Shown piece by piece: positions 33,612 to 42,972 of a stretch of DNA of 64,000 nt. A program made the position numbers and the translations under genes. This DNA is from Leeuwenhoekiella sp044542075 (GTDB taxonomy: Bacteria > Bacteroidota > Bacteroidia > Flavobacteriales > Flavobacteriaceae). Below the pieces are notes generated by a model, which saw only the letters and a program-made list of their open reading frames with translations, was not told the DNA's origin and did no database searches. Positions within the stretch are counted from its first letter, which is position 1; the number at the start of each line of letters is the position of its first letter. The DNA lies in contig NZ_JBITTU010000004.1 in the NCBI RefSeq assembly GCF_044542075.1, positions 310,001 through 374,000 on the forward strand, in the 5' to 3' direction.

Positions 33612-36062
33612 TTACTTTTTAATTTCTTCAGTCTTTTTAATTTCATTTACATCGCGGTTTTTTACATATTTTTCGAGCCATTGATCTTGTTCCCACAGCA
33701 TATGTAAAATAGATTCTTTTGCAGCGTAACCATGACTTTCTTTAGGCAACATTACTAAACGAGCTGTCGCACCTAATCCTTTTAAAGCATTAAAATAGCG
33801 CTCACTTTGTAGTGGATATGTACCGCTATTGTTATCTGCTACACCGTGAATCAAGAGTAACGGAGTTTTCATTTTATCGGCATGCATAAAAGGGCTCATC
33901 GCGTTGTAAACTTCTGGAGCCTCCCAGTAATTACGCTCTTCAGACTGAAAACCAAATGGAGTCAACGTACGGTTATAGGCACCGCTACGCGCAATTCCGG
34001 CAGCAAATAAATCTGAATGTGATAATAAGTTTGCGGTCATAAAAGCACCGTAAGAGTGACCACCTACTGCGACTTTATTTCGGTCTATATAGCCTAAAGC
34101 ATCAACGGCGTCAATAGCCGCCTTACTATTAGCAACAAGTTGCTTTCTAAACGAGTCATTAGGTTCTGTGTCGCCTTCACCCACGATAGGAAAGGATGCA
34201 TCATCAAGTACTACATAACCTCGCGTAACCCAATATACCATAGAACCATAATACGGGTAGGTAAATTCATTAGGGTTTGAGGTGGTTTGACTTGCACTGT
34301 TTTTGTCTTTAAATTCAGTAGGATAAGCCCAGAGAAGCATTGGTTTTTTCTCTTTCTTTTTCATATCATAACCTACCGGTAGGTATAAAGTACCCGAAAG
34401 TTCTAAACCATCTTCACGTGTGTATTTAATGACCTCTTTATGTACATCCTGAATACTTTTAAACGGATTTTCAAAACGAGTAATCTGGTCTAAACTTTTA
34501 TCGTCAAGATCTCGTATGTAATAGTTGGGATATTCAGTAGGCGCTTCAATACGCACGAGCACTTTACCTTCTTTAATATCTAATACTTTCTGTAGATTTT
34601 CAAGCTTATCTGTGTATTCCGACTCATAAATACGCTGAGTTTCCTGTGTTTCAAGATTCAATTTATCTATAAATGGAAACTGACCTTTTTCACTAAAGCC
34701 ATCTCCTATTAAATAAGCATTCCCGTCAACCAATGTAAGCACGGGTTTTCCGTAGCTGTTATCCTGAGTTACAAAGCTACCGGGATCGCTGTAGGTATCT
34801 TGATAGTTTCGGTCTGCTATCACTTTACCTTCGTTGCTTTTGTCTGAAGGGTTAAATACATATGTTTTTGTATTACGCGTGTTCCACCAGTAATCGTAAG
34901 CTATTGCTGTGTTTTCTGAACCCCAGGTAATTCCTCTAAAACGGTTAATAGTTTTTAAAACTTTTGTAGGAGCCTCAGTAAAGGGTGCTTTTTGCATATA
35001 TACCTGATCTCTAAAAGGTACTTCAACTTCTGGATCTCCCTGGTCTAAAGCTTCAGCCCAATATAAGGTTGCAGGATGATCTGCTCTCCAGTACATATTG
35101 CGCTTTCCAGTCTGCGTTGCCATAAAGCCCTGCGGAAGCTCCTCAATTAACGGAGTTTCATTTACTACTTTTACAAGAGTACCATCTTGCTTATATACAC
35201 TTACTTTCTCAGGAAATCTACTATAGGGTACGATATATGAAAATGGTTTGTGTATGGTAGTTGTCATAATATATTCCCCATCTGGAGAAAATGATACACC
35301 TGTGTACATAGCTGCCTCGCCCCAGGTTGTGCTGGTACCATCTAAATTTTGTTTGACTAGTACTGAAGTTGCCAATTGCTCAAAATTGAATATATCATTC
35401 GGGTTTTGAAGTAAATCCTGATAGGTTCGGTTTTGAGCCTTAGAGCCGTCACTGGTAGAAATTGTGGGTCCGGTAGGTATAGCCTCTGCGGTATTAATTA
35501 AATCTTTACGCTGTGCAGGAAGCATATTTATTAACAAGCTTTTACCGTCTTTAAACCAGCTTATGGGACTTCCCATATTGGCATTTAGAGTGGGCTCAGT
35601 AAGTTTGCGTACGGTCGCAGTGTTTAAATCTAATATCCAAACTTCTACACCGGTTTCAGTTGTATTTGTAAGTGCCATTTTAGTCTCGTCTGGAGACCAG
35701 CTAAAGTTGCTAAGCATAGGATTATCTGGTAAGCCGGAAATAGCACGGGCTTCAGTTTCCTGTACTCCTTTTATTTTTACATCATTATAAAAGGTAGTAC
35801 GACTGCCTATATTTGTTTTGGGATTTATACGTAAACCACCCAGACGCAATTCTTCTTCAGAAAGTTCTGCAATGGTTTTAAAACTGTCGCGGTAGAGTAG
35901 AAGCATCGTATCACCTGCGGTATTTATGACCACAGCGGGGGCTCTGGGAACGTCAACTAAATCAAGAATTTCTTTAGGTGGTTTTTGATAATCTAAATTT
36001 TCCTGCGCAAAAAGTGGGGTAGAGAGAAATAACATTAAAGCAAAGTAGCATATTTTTTTCAT
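33612..36062 (-). CDS. S9 family prolyl oligopeptidase-type peptidase (secreted)
   Basis: An 816-residue secreted serine peptidase with a signal peptide (to PLFAQ, about residue 19). Residues about 30-520 form a propeller-like N-terminal domain, and the alpha/beta-hydrolase domain follows. The catalytic triad is Ser670 (GGHSYGAF), Asp743 (GVADNNSG) and His777 (ESHGYAAK). Such enzymes release dipeptides or cut after proline in the periplasm, feeding on peptides. It forms a single unit. With the tricorn protease and M20 peptidase it gives a group of peptide-degrading enzymes within 16 kb, though in separate transcripts. Confidence 0.92.
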   Translation of the reverse strand: MKKICYFALMLFLSTPLFAQENLDYQKPPKEILDLVDVPRAPAVVINTAGDTMLLLYRDSFKTIAELSEEELRLGGLRINPKTNIGSRTTFYNDVKIKGVQETEARAISGLPDNPMLSNFSWSPDETKMALTNTTETGVEVWILDLNTATVRKLTEPTLNANMGSPISWFKDGKSLLINMLPAQRKDLINTAEAIPTGPTISTSDGSKAQNRTYQDLLQNPNDIFNFEQLATSVLVKQNLDGTSTTWGEAAMYTGVSFSPDGEYIMTTTIHKPFSYIVPYSRFPEKVSVYKQDGTLVKVVNETPLIEELPQGFMATQTGKRNMYWRADHPATLYWAEALDQGDPEVEVPFRDQVYMQKAPFTEAPTKVLKTINRFRGITWGSENTAIAYDYWWNTRNTKTYVFNPSDKSNEGKVIADRNYQDTYSDPGSFVTQDNSYGKPVLTLVDGNAYLIGDGFSEKGQFPFIDKLNLETQETQRIYESEYTDKLENLQKVLDIKEGKVLVRIEAPTEYPNYYIRDLDDKSLDQITRFENPFKSIQDVHKEVIKYTREDGLELSGTLYLPVGYDMKKKEKKPMLLWAYPTEFKDKNSASQTTSNPNEFTYPYYGSMVYWVTRGYVVLDDASFPIVGEGDTEPNDSFRKQLVANSKAAIDAVDALGYIDRNKVAVGGHSYGAFMTANLLSHSDLFAAGIARSGAYNRTLTPFGFQSEERNYWEAPEVYNAMSPFMHADKMKTPLLLIHGVADNNSGTYPLQSERYFNALKGLGATARLVMLPKESHGYAAKESILHMLWEQDQWLEKYVKNRDVNEIKKTEEIKK

Positions 36063-36163
36063 GAGATGGATTTTAATTCAATTTAGGAAAAATAATTATT
36101 CTAATTATTATGCACGCATAGCTAAAGGCAGCTGCTTTAAAGCATTTAAAATTGCAGAATCTG

Positions 36164-36171
36164 TATCTTTC
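36164..36171 (+). promoter_or_regulatory. -7 box of the fabH gene
   Basis: TATCTTTC matches 7 of 8 bases of TAnnTTTG. It would start the transcript near 36179, before the ATG at 36231 and not before any earlier ATG, which supports the chosen start. Confidence 0.35.
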
Positions 36172-36230
36172 CGCGGTTTATGGCATCAGAAATTCTGGTA
36201 CTACTAATTATATCTCATATTTATTACCCT

Positions 36231-37238
36231 ATGTATAATTCTCGAATTGCAGGAATGGGAGCCTATGTTCCCGAAAATATAGTGACAAATGATGATTTGT
36301 CTAAGATTATGGAAACCAATGACGCCTGGATACAAGAGCGTACCGGTATAAAAGAACGCCGTCATATAAAAGACGGAGACGGCAACAGCACCGCGGTTAT
36401 GGGTGTAAAAGCTGCAAAAATCGCTTTAGAACGTGCAAAAATGACTGCGCAGGATATAGACATGATTGTTTTTGCTACATTAAGTCCAGATTATTATTTT
36501 CCGGGCTGTGGTGTACAGGTGCAGGAAATGCTAGATATGCGTACCGTACCTGCTTTAGATGTACGTAATCAATGTAGTGGTTTTATCTATGCCCTCTCTA
36601 CAGCAGACCAGTTTATAAAAACCGGGATGTATAAAAATATATTGGTAATAGGTTCAGAAAATCACAGTGGCGGTTTAGATATGACTACGCGTGGGCGTAA
36701 TGTATCAGTCATCTTTGGTGATGGGGCAGGAGCGGCAGTACTTACCCGAGAAGAAGACAATGCAAAAGGTATTTTATCTACACATTTACATAGTGAAGGT
36801 AAACACGCCTTAGAGCTTTCTTTAAAAGGACCAAGTACTTTGGAATGGGTGCCTGAATTGATTGAAAAAAATCCGCAGGAAGATATCCCGTATTACCCGT
36901 ATATGAATGGTCAATTTGTATTTAAAAATGCTGTAGTGCGTTTTTCTGAAGTGATTGTTGAAGGTCTTGAGAAAAATAAACTAAAAGCCGAAGATATCGA
37001 TATGTTGATACCGCATCAGGCAAATCTTAGAATTTCTCAATTTGTACAGAAAAAATTTGGCTTAAATGACGATCAGGTGTACAACAATATTCAGAAATAT
37101 GGAAATACTACCGCGGCATCAATCCCTATTGCTTTAACTGAGGCCTGGGAAAATGGTAAAATTAAAGAAGGTGATACGGTTGTACTTGCTGCTTTTGGTA
37201 GTGGGTTTACCTGGGCGAGTGCTATTATTAAGTGGTAA
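36231..37238 (+). CDS. fabH: beta-ketoacyl-ACP synthase III (FabH)
   Basis: I chose the ATG at 36231 (MYNSRIAGMGAYVPENIVTN), because the 17 residues an earlier ATG would add are not in the family and the promoter box lies too close to it. The 335-residue enzyme has the full FabH triad: Cys115 (NQCSGF), His262 (PHQANLRI) and Asn292 (YGNTTAAS). It condenses acetyl- (or branched) CoA with malonyl-ACP to start fatty acid synthesis in the cytoplasm. Some FabH-like enzymes in Bacteroidota serve other pathways, so the primer is not fixed. It is a single gene with a terminator shared with fahA. Confidence 0.88.
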   Translation: MYNSRIAGMGAYVPENIVTNDDLSKIMETNDAWIQERTGIKERRHIKDGDGNSTAVMGVKAAKIALERAKMTAQDIDMIVFATLSPDYYFPGCGVQVQEMLDMRTVPALDVRNQCSGFIYALSTADQFIKTGMYKNILVIGSENHSGGLDMTTRGRNVSVIFGDGAGAAVLTREEDNAKGILSTHLHSEGKHALELSLKGPSTLEWVPELIEKNPQEDIPYYPYMNGQFVFKNAVVRFSEVIVEGLEKNKLKAEDIDMLIPHQANLRISQFVQKKFGLNDDQVYNNIQKYGNTTAASIPIALTEAWENGKIKEGDTVVLAAFGSGFTWASAIIKW

Positions 37239-37293
37239 TAAGTATATACACTTAAATTTTTTCCAAAAAGAAGAACTTGAGTTTAAAAGCAAA

Positions 37294-37325
37294 AAAAAAG
37301 AGCAACCCTGTTGCTCTTTTTTTTT
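37294..37325. terminator. bidirectional terminator between fabH and fahA
   Basis: GAGCAA and TTGCTC arms with a CCCTG loop, a 9-base A-run before and a 9-base T-run after. Serves both convergent genes. Confidence 0.82.
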
Positions 37326-37339
37326 ATTGAAATTCCTTT

Positions 37340-38632
37340 TTATTTTTTCTTCGGTTTAAAAACGGGTAGTATTTTAGTTTTTACCTCGCCAAAGCCTATA
37401 CGTACTGCACCAGGTTTCTCGCAGTAACCTCGCATAATAACGGTGTCTTTATCTTCAATAAATTTACGATCACCACCATCATTAAGCTTAACCGGTTTAG
37501 AACCCTTCCAACTTAATTCTAGCATAGAACCAAAAGATTTAGGAGCAGAACCCGAAATAGTACCACTTCCCATCATATCTCCACTATTTACAGGACACCC
37601 ATTAACGGTATGATGCGCCAGTTGCTGGCTCATATTCCAGTAGAGATGTTTAAAGTTAGAATTAGTAACTACCGTTTCTTCTTTATTTTCGGGCTTAATA
37701 CTTACTTCAAGATTAATATCAAATGTTTTTTTGCCGCTGTATTGTAAATAGGGTAACAGTTCTTTTTCAGGCTTAGGACTCGCCGTACGGAAAGGCTCTA
37801 AGGCATCTAATGTAACAATCCAGCAGGATACTGAAGATGCAAAGTTTTTTCCTAAAAACGGACCTAGAGGTGCATACTCCCACCGTTGAATGTCGCGTGC
37901 ACTCCAGTCATTAAAAAGTACCAGTCCAAAAATATATTCTTCGGCTTGATCTACAGGAATAGGTTGCCCAAGCTCATTAGCATCTGTAGTAATAAAAGCC
38001 ATCTCCAATTCAAAATCAAGTTGACGTGATGGGCCAAATATAGGTTCTGTAGCGCCATTAGGTAATTTTTGTCCCTGTGGTCTGTGTACAGAAATACCTG
38101 ATGGTATTATAGAACTGCTGCGCCCGTGATAGGCTACCGGTAAATGCATCCAGTTAGGTAACAAAGCGTTTTGAGGATCACGATATAAAGACCCTACGTT
38201 TATGGCATGTTCTTTACTACTGTAAAAATCTGTATAATCGCCTATTTGTACCGGAAGCTGCATTTCGACTTCATCCATAGCAAAAATAACACGTTCACAA
38301 TGGTCTTTTTGATCTCTTAACTCGGCATTATCTGCTTCAAAAATCACCGAAATACGATTACGTACTGCACGCCAGGTCTTGCGACCGTCTGCTATAAAAT
38401 CATTTAAGCTGTCTTGTAAGAAAATATCGTCTGTAAGGGGGATCTCGCTAAAATACCCTAATTGATGTAAAGCTCCCAGATCTATGGCAAAATCACCTAT
38501 GCGTGTACCTATAGTGATAATGTCATCTCTAGTTAAAAACACACCAAAAGGTATATTTTGTATAGGGAAATCTGTATCTGCAGATGTTTCTAACCAGGTT
38601 TTGCGTTTTGGATCGTTAGTCTTTGAGGGCAT
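37340..38632 (-). CDS. fahA: fumarylacetoacetase
   Basis: A 430-residue enzyme of the last step of tyrosine and phenylalanine breakdown: 4-fumarylacetoacetate to fumarate and acetoacetate in the cytoplasm. Family motifs seen are DYTDFYSSKEHA (metal binding), LPNWMHLPVAYHGRSSS, FELEMAFI, LFNDWSARDIQRWEY, GPFLGKNFASS, and GSGTISG. Length is that of the full enzyme. No homogentisate dioxygenase gene is next to it. A TATATTTG box and a TTTG lie before it and overlap the divergent glyA region, so the two promoters share 38667-38714. Confidence 0.93.
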   Translation of the reverse strand: MPSKTNDPKRKTWLETSADTDFPIQNIPFGVFLTRDDIITIGTRIGDFAIDLGALHQLGYFSEIPLTDDIFLQDSLNDFIADGRKTWRAVRNRISVIFEADNAELRDQKDHCERVIFAMDEVEMQLPVQIGDYTDFYSSKEHAINVGSLYRDPQNALLPNWMHLPVAYHGRSSSIIPSGISVHRPQGQKLPNGATEPIFGPSRQLDFELEMAFITTDANELGQPIPVDQAEEYIFGLVLFNDWSARDIQRWEYAPLGPFLGKNFASSVSCWIVTLDALEPFRTASPKPEKELLPYLQYSGKKTFDINLEVSIKPENKEETVVTNSNFKHLYWNMSQQLAHHTVNGCPVNSGDMMGSGTISGSAPKSFGSMLELSWKGSKPVKLNDGGDRKFIEDKDTVIMRGYCEKPGAVRIGFGEVKTKILPVFKPKKK

Positions 38633-38666
38633 AGATTTTTAATAAAATGTTAGTAAATGCTCATTT

Positions 38667-38693
38667 CAAATATAGAATTAAAATAGTACCAAA
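38667..38693 (-). promoter_or_regulatory. candidate fahA promoter
   Basis: On the minus strand TTTG (38693-38690) is followed, after 15 bases, by TATATTTG (38674-38667), an exact TAnnTTTG. The spacing is slightly short compared with the usual 17 or more. The leader would be about 27 bases. Confidence 0.45.
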
Positions 38694-38706
38694 GGCATGT
38701 ATTCAC

Positions 38707-38714
38707 TACTTTTG
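38707..38714 (+). promoter_or_regulatory. -7 box of the glyA promoter
   Basis: TACTTTTG is an exact TAnnTTTG, 28 bases before the glyA ATG. A TTTG at -33 is not seen. Confidence 0.45.
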
Positions 38715-38741
38715 AACCTAATTTAACAAACTTTATATCGC

Positions 38742-40016
38742 ATGCAACGGGATACCGAAATCTTTGATTTAATTCAAGAGGAAAAACAACGACAACTTAA
38801 TGGTTTAGAGTTAATTGCTTCAGAAAACTTCGTCAGCGAACAAGTTATGGAAGCTGCAGGTTCTGTATTAACTAATAAATATGCAGAGGGTTACCCTGGC
38901 AAACGCTATTATGGCGGATGTGAAGTGGTAGATGAAGTAGAAACCATCGCGATAGAGCGCGCAAAAGAACTTTTTGGAGCAGAATATGCGAATGTGCAAC
39001 CGCATTCTGGTTCACAAGCAAACACTGCTGTATTTCACGCAGTGATGAAACCGGGAGAAACTTTTTTAGGTTTTGACCTATCACACGGCGGACATTTGAC
39101 ACACGGTTCACCGGTAAACTTTTCTGGACGTATTTACAATCCGGTATTTTACGGTGTAGATAAAGAAACCGGTCTCTTAAATTACGATAAGATAGAAGAA
39201 CTTGCGATACAAGAAAAACCTAAAATGATCATTGCAGGGGCATCTGCTTACAGCCGTGAGATAGATTATAAGCGTTTTCGCGAGATAGCAGATAAAGTAG
39301 GAGCTATTTTATTGTGTGATATGGCTCACCCGGCAGGATTAATTGCAAAAGGGATTATAGGTGATCCTGTACCACATTGTCATATATGTACTACGACTAC
39401 TCATAAAACGCTGCGTGGGCCACGTGGAGGTTTAATTATAATGGGTAAAGATTTTGAAAACCCATTTGGTGTTACTTTAAAGAATGGAAATCTGCGTATG
39501 ATGTCTTCTTTATTAGACAGTGGTATTTTTCCGGGAAATCAAGGAGGACCTTTAGAGCATATCATTGCTGCTAAGGCAATCGCTTTTGGAGAAGCACTTA
39601 CAGATGATTTCTTGCATTATATGGTTCAGGTTAAGAAAAATGCTGCGGTTATGGCTGCTGCTTTTGTTGAAAAAGGATACGACATTATTTCTGGTGGAAC
39701 AGACAATCACATGATGCTCATAGACTTAAGAAATAAAGAGATTTCTGGTAAAGATGCAGAAGAGGCTTTAGGCAAAGCAGATATCACAGTTAATAAGAAT
39801 ATGGTACCCTTTGATACCCGCTCACCATTTGTGACTTCAGGAATGCGAATAGGTGTTGCAGCTATTACAACCAGAGGTCTCGTAGAGGCAGATATGAATA
39901 AAGTTGTAGAGCTTATAGATGCTGCACTTACTAATTTTGACAATAATGATAAGTTAGAAAGTATAGCAGATGAGGTTAATGAAATGATGGGACACAGACC
40001 ATTATTTAAACATTAA
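38742..40016 (+). CDS. glyA: serine hydroxymethyltransferase
   Basis: A 424-residue PLP enzyme. The PLP-binding lysine is Lys222 in TTTHKTLRGPRGG, and the family motifs GLELIASENF, NKYAEGYPGKRYYGGCE, and PHSGSQAN are intact. It converts serine and tetrahydrofolate to glycine and methylene-THF in the cytoplasm, the main source of one-carbon units. Together with tdh-kbl (47.3-49.5 kb) this gives two routes to glycine within 11 kb. It is monocistronic, with a TACTTTTG box before it and a terminator after it. Confidence 0.96.
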   Translation: MQRDTEIFDLIQEEKQRQLNGLELIASENFVSEQVMEAAGSVLTNKYAEGYPGKRYYGGCEVVDEVETIAIERAKELFGAEYANVQPHSGSQANTAVFHAVMKPGETFLGFDLSHGGHLTHGSPVNFSGRIYNPVFYGVDKETGLLNYDKIEELAIQEKPKMIIAGASAYSREIDYKRFREIADKVGAILLCDMAHPAGLIAKGIIGDPVPHCHICTTTTHKTLRGPRGGLIIMGKDFENPFGVTLKNGNLRMMSSLLDSGIFPGNQGGPLEHIIAAKAIAFGEALTDDFLHYMVQVKKNAAVMAAAFVEKGYDIISGGTDNHMMLIDLRNKEISGKDAEEALGKADITVNKNMVPFDTRSPFVTSGMRIGVAAITTRGLVEADMNKVVELIDAALTNFDNNDKLESIADEVNEMMGHRPLFKH

Positions 40017-40041
40017 AAACTGTATCTCATTAAAAGAATTT

Positions 40042-40070
40042 AAACCGGCATATTTTGCCGGTTTTTTTTT
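40042..40070 (+). terminator. terminator of glyA
   Basis: AACCGGCA and TGCCGGTT arms with a 5-base loop and a run of nine T's. Confidence 0.88.
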
Positions 40071-40161
40071 GAATAAAAACGATAGTCTACAATCCTAATG
40101 AGTTGAATTGTATTTAAGTAGATCCCTAAACAAACATCTTTCATTAATAAAAATGGCAGTT

Positions 40162-40249
40162 AACTTAATCGATTAACTTGTGAAAAACTACGATTGGGTG
40201 TTTGTTGTCGGATTTATTGTTAAAAATAATCAACTTAATCGATTAACTT
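40162..40249. promoter_or_regulatory. pair of identical palindromic sites, candidate operators
   Basis: AACTTAATCGATTAACTT occurs exactly at 40162-40179 and again at 40232-40249. The centre TTAATCGATTAA is a perfect palindrome with a central CG, as in many LacI-type operators. The start-to-start distance of 70 bases is close to seven helical turns. Both lie before the receiver gene at 40310 and after glyA's terminator. Confidence 0.55.
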
Positions 40250-40309
40250 ACGTTCTTTGAACTCCCTAGAATAATAATATTAATTTCAATTACTTTTTAT
40301 TTTTTTATT

Positions 40310-40717
40310 ATGGACTTTAATACTACTATTTTTTTGATTGATGATGACGCTGTTTACCGCTATGGAATGCAGAAAATTTTAAGAGCACAGTTGAGCGATG
40401 TTAATATTATTCCATTTAATAATGGCCTAGAAGCATTAGAATATTTAGGAAATGAAACCCGGGAAATAGCATATCCTGATTTAATACTGGTTGATATTAA
40501 TATGCCTATAATGAACGGCTGGGAGTTTCTTAACGAGTTAGACAAATTAGAAATTAATATAAATAAAGAAACATCTTTATATGTGGTTTCTAATTTTTCA
40601 GAAATTGCTCTAAAAGAAATTTGTAAGTCATTTACTTTTATAAAAGGTTATCTTAAAAAACCTATAGATTTAAGAGTTTCTCAATACGGAATACCTGGCT
40701 TAAGTATTGCGGTTTAA
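40310..40717 (+). CDS. single-domain response regulator (receiver)
   Basis: A 135-residue CheY-like receiver with no output domain. The acidic pocket is in FLIDDDAVYRY, the phospho-acceptor Asp is in LVDINMPIMNGW (about residue 63), and a Lys is in YLKKPID. The last 15 residues (RVSQYGIPGLSIAV) do not continue the usual final helix of the family, so the tail may be altered. It lies before a histidine kinase but 460 bases away with a terminator between them, so it is a separate transcript. It may take phosphate from that kinase. Confidence 0.8.
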   Translation: MDFNTTIFLIDDDAVYRYGMQKILRAQLSDVNIIPFNNGLEALEYLGNETREIAYPDLILVDINMPIMNGWEFLNELDKLEININKETSLYVVSNFSEIALKEICKSFTFIKGYLKKPIDLRVSQYGIPGLSIAV

Positions 40718-40751
40718 TAATAATAGAGTTTATATTTAGAATGGTTAAAAG

Positions 40752-40779
40752 ATTGACGAGTGATCGTCAATTTTTTTTT
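40752..40779 (+). terminator. terminator of the receiver gene
   Basis: ATTGACG and CGTCAAT arms with a 6-base loop, followed by nine T's, 35 bases after the stop. Confidence 0.8.
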
Positions 40780-41175
40780 GCGATCTATGAAAGACAATTT
40801 AGCACGTTGAAGAGTGCGAAATACTTAATTTATATACAAGTATTTTTTAAAAACTGTAATCTAGAAATGTCTTAAAAACCCTTATTAAATAACTGTAAAA
40901 CAGATAATTGTATTGTTTTGTAAGTTATGCTTAATTCTTACCTATAATTTACATCTAGTTTATTTTGTTTGTAAGAATAAGTCTCTTAAGTTTAATAGAT
41001 ATTTCATTTGTTTTTAAAGTTGAAATACAAAAAAATGTATGGTGTTTCCCTAAATACCAAAATATTAAACAGTGATTTTGCAAGTTTTTACAACTACAGA
41101 TCTTAAGATTTAGCTTTTACTTGTAACCACTTTATATATTTAAAATACATATACAAGACTGTTAATCTGTGTGGC
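40780..41175. other. AT-rich gap before the histidine kinase gene
   Basis: About 400 bases. It holds the kinase promoter, but no TAnnTTTG box stands out. I see no gene or RNA element. Confidence 0.5.
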
Positions 41176-42972
41176 ATGGGGATAAAAATACTTAAGCGAT
41201 TTCTTCTTTTATACTTACCGGTTTTACTCTTTACTTTTTTGTGGAGTAAACTTCAATACGATCATCTCATTGAAGTTTTTTCAGTCGTGGAAGACCGAAC
41301 CATAAAAAACAAAAAAGATCTTTTAGAAAATTTATGTCAATCTATTACTAGCAGTACTGAGCATTGGGGTGATATCATTGACTTTAACTATGTATTCGAG
41401 TTATCTCAAAATAGTACTGCCGTTAACCACTATTTTAAAATTATTGATGAATTGAAAGATTTTGATCAATTTAGAATTGTTGCTTTAGATGGGAATGAAT
41501 TACTACGTTATGAGAGAGATAATCTAGGGAAGTTAAAGGTAGGGGAGTTACAAAACAAATACAATAGAGACTATTTTAAGCAGGGTATACAGCTCAAGCC
41601 TGGGCAGATTTTTCTCTCTCGAATTAATTTAAACAGAGAAAATGGTGAGATAGAAATACCATTAAAGCCCGTAATGCGAGGTATTGCTCCTATCTATGAC
41701 AATCAAGGTATATTAAGAGCTTTAGTGATTATTAATTTTAATATGACTCGAATTCTCAATCAGCTAAATCAGCAAATTACTTTAAGCAATCTTTATTTAG
41801 TTGATCGAAATTTAAATGTAATCACGACTAATGTTTCAGATCTTCCGCTTTCTTACGAGCTCGCAGACACTTCTAAAACTGTGCATTTATCAGATAATAT
41901 AGAAACATATTTTAAAACATTTGAGGATACCACACTTAGAGACGAGGGTGCTATCTGGACATTAAGTAAGTTTAATTTTTCAACTAAAAATTTATCAGAC
42001 ACTTCTAATAGTACAGGTTCACAAAATATTGTAACTCCTACAGATTGGGCTATTCTGCATGAAGTTCCTACAGAAGCTGTAGATTTAATTTTAGGTCCTA
42101 TAATTAAGTTTTTTGTAATTTTTAATGTTTTTGGTGCGTTAACTATATTGATTATTTCATATATCGTTGAGCGAAAAAGAGTAATTAAAATTTCATTTTT
42201 AGATTCTCTTAAGCAGAAAAATGAGAAGTTACGTTTGAGTGAGATTTCTTTAGAAGAGTCTAATCAGAAGTTAATAGTTTCTAATGGTAGGCTAAAAACT
42301 CGTAATAAACAATTAGAAGAATTTAATTATTTAGTTTCTCATAATCTCCGCGCCCCTGTAACAAGTATGTCTACAGTAGTAGATCTCCTTAAAGAAGTAC
42401 AAAATACAAATGAGTTAGATTTATTATTACCAAAATTATCTCAGATAAATAGTAATATAAGTATCATTACAGATGACATACGAGAGTATATTTCGATCTT
42501 AAGTGAGAATGGTATTGATCAAAAGAATTTCAATATAAAAACTGTTATTGAAAGTGTAGAGGGAGACTTTTCAGAATTAATCACTAAAGATATCGACTTT
42601 AAAATTATTCTAAAATTAGATGCCTGGGACGAATTGTATTTCTCAAAGTTCTACTTCAAGAGTATTGTACAGAGTTTTATGTCTAATTCTATTAAATATA
42701 GAAGAACAGATGTTGAATCTTTTATAAAGTTTGAAACCCAAATAGAAAATGGGCGTAAAGTACTTTACGTAATTGATAATGGATTAGGCATAGATTTAGA
42801 TCTGCACAGTAAAGATATTTTTAAGTTATATAAACGATTTCATAGGGGATATTCTGGTAAAGGTATGGGGTTGTTTATTGTGAAATCGCAAATCGAAAAT
42901 CTAGAAGCAACTATTGAAATTGAAAGTTCGGTTAACAAAGGAACCACATTTAAAATTACTTTTAAAGAATGA
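41176..42972 (+). CDS. membrane sensor histidine kinase
   Basis: A 598-residue sensor kinase. Membrane helix 1 at about residues 9-24 and helix 2 at 308-330 enclose a periplasmic sensing domain of about 280 residues that looks like a double-Cache fold (IAPIYDNQGILRALVIINFN). A coiled coil (340-385) leads to the dimerisation motif NYLVSHNLRAPVTS with the phospho-His389. The ATP domain has the N box (Asn504 in SFMSNSIKY), DNGLG (534-538) and GKGMGL (561-566). The ligand is unknown. A receiver gene starts inside its last codons (4-base overlap), so the two are co-translated. Confidence 0.9.
   Translation: MGIKILKRFLLLYLPVLLFTFLWSKLQYDHLIEVFSVVEDRTIKNKKDLLENLCQSITSSTEHWGDIIDFNYVFELSQNSTAVNHYFKIIDELKDFDQFRIVALDGNELLRYERDNLGKLKVGELQNKYNRDYFKQGIQLKPGQIFLSRINLNRENGEIEIPLKPVMRGIAPIYDNQGILRALVIINFNMTRILNQLNQQITLSNLYLVDRNLNVITTNVSDLPLSYELADTSKTVHLSDNIETYFKTFEDTTLRDEGAIWTLSKFNFSTKNLSDTSNSTGSQNIVTPTDWAILHEVPTEAVDLILGPIIKFFVIFNVFGALTILIISYIVERKRVIKISFLDSLKQKNEKLRLSEISLEESNQKLIVSNGRLKTRNKQLEEFNYLVSHNLRAPVTSMSTVVDLLKEVQNTNELDLLLPKLSQINSNISIITDDIREYISILSENGIDQKNFNIKTVIESVEGDFSELITKDIDFKIILKLDAWDELYFSKFYFKSIVQSFMSNSIKYRRTDVESFIKFETQIENGRKVLYVIDNGLGIDLDLHSKDIFKLYKRFHRGYSGKGMGLFIVKSQIENLEATIEIESSVNKGTTFKITFKE

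Noticed and set aside
40310..40717. Frameshift at the end of the first receiver gene
   Set aside because: The last 15 residues look unusual, but no other frame continues the receiver helix, so I cannot support a frameshift.
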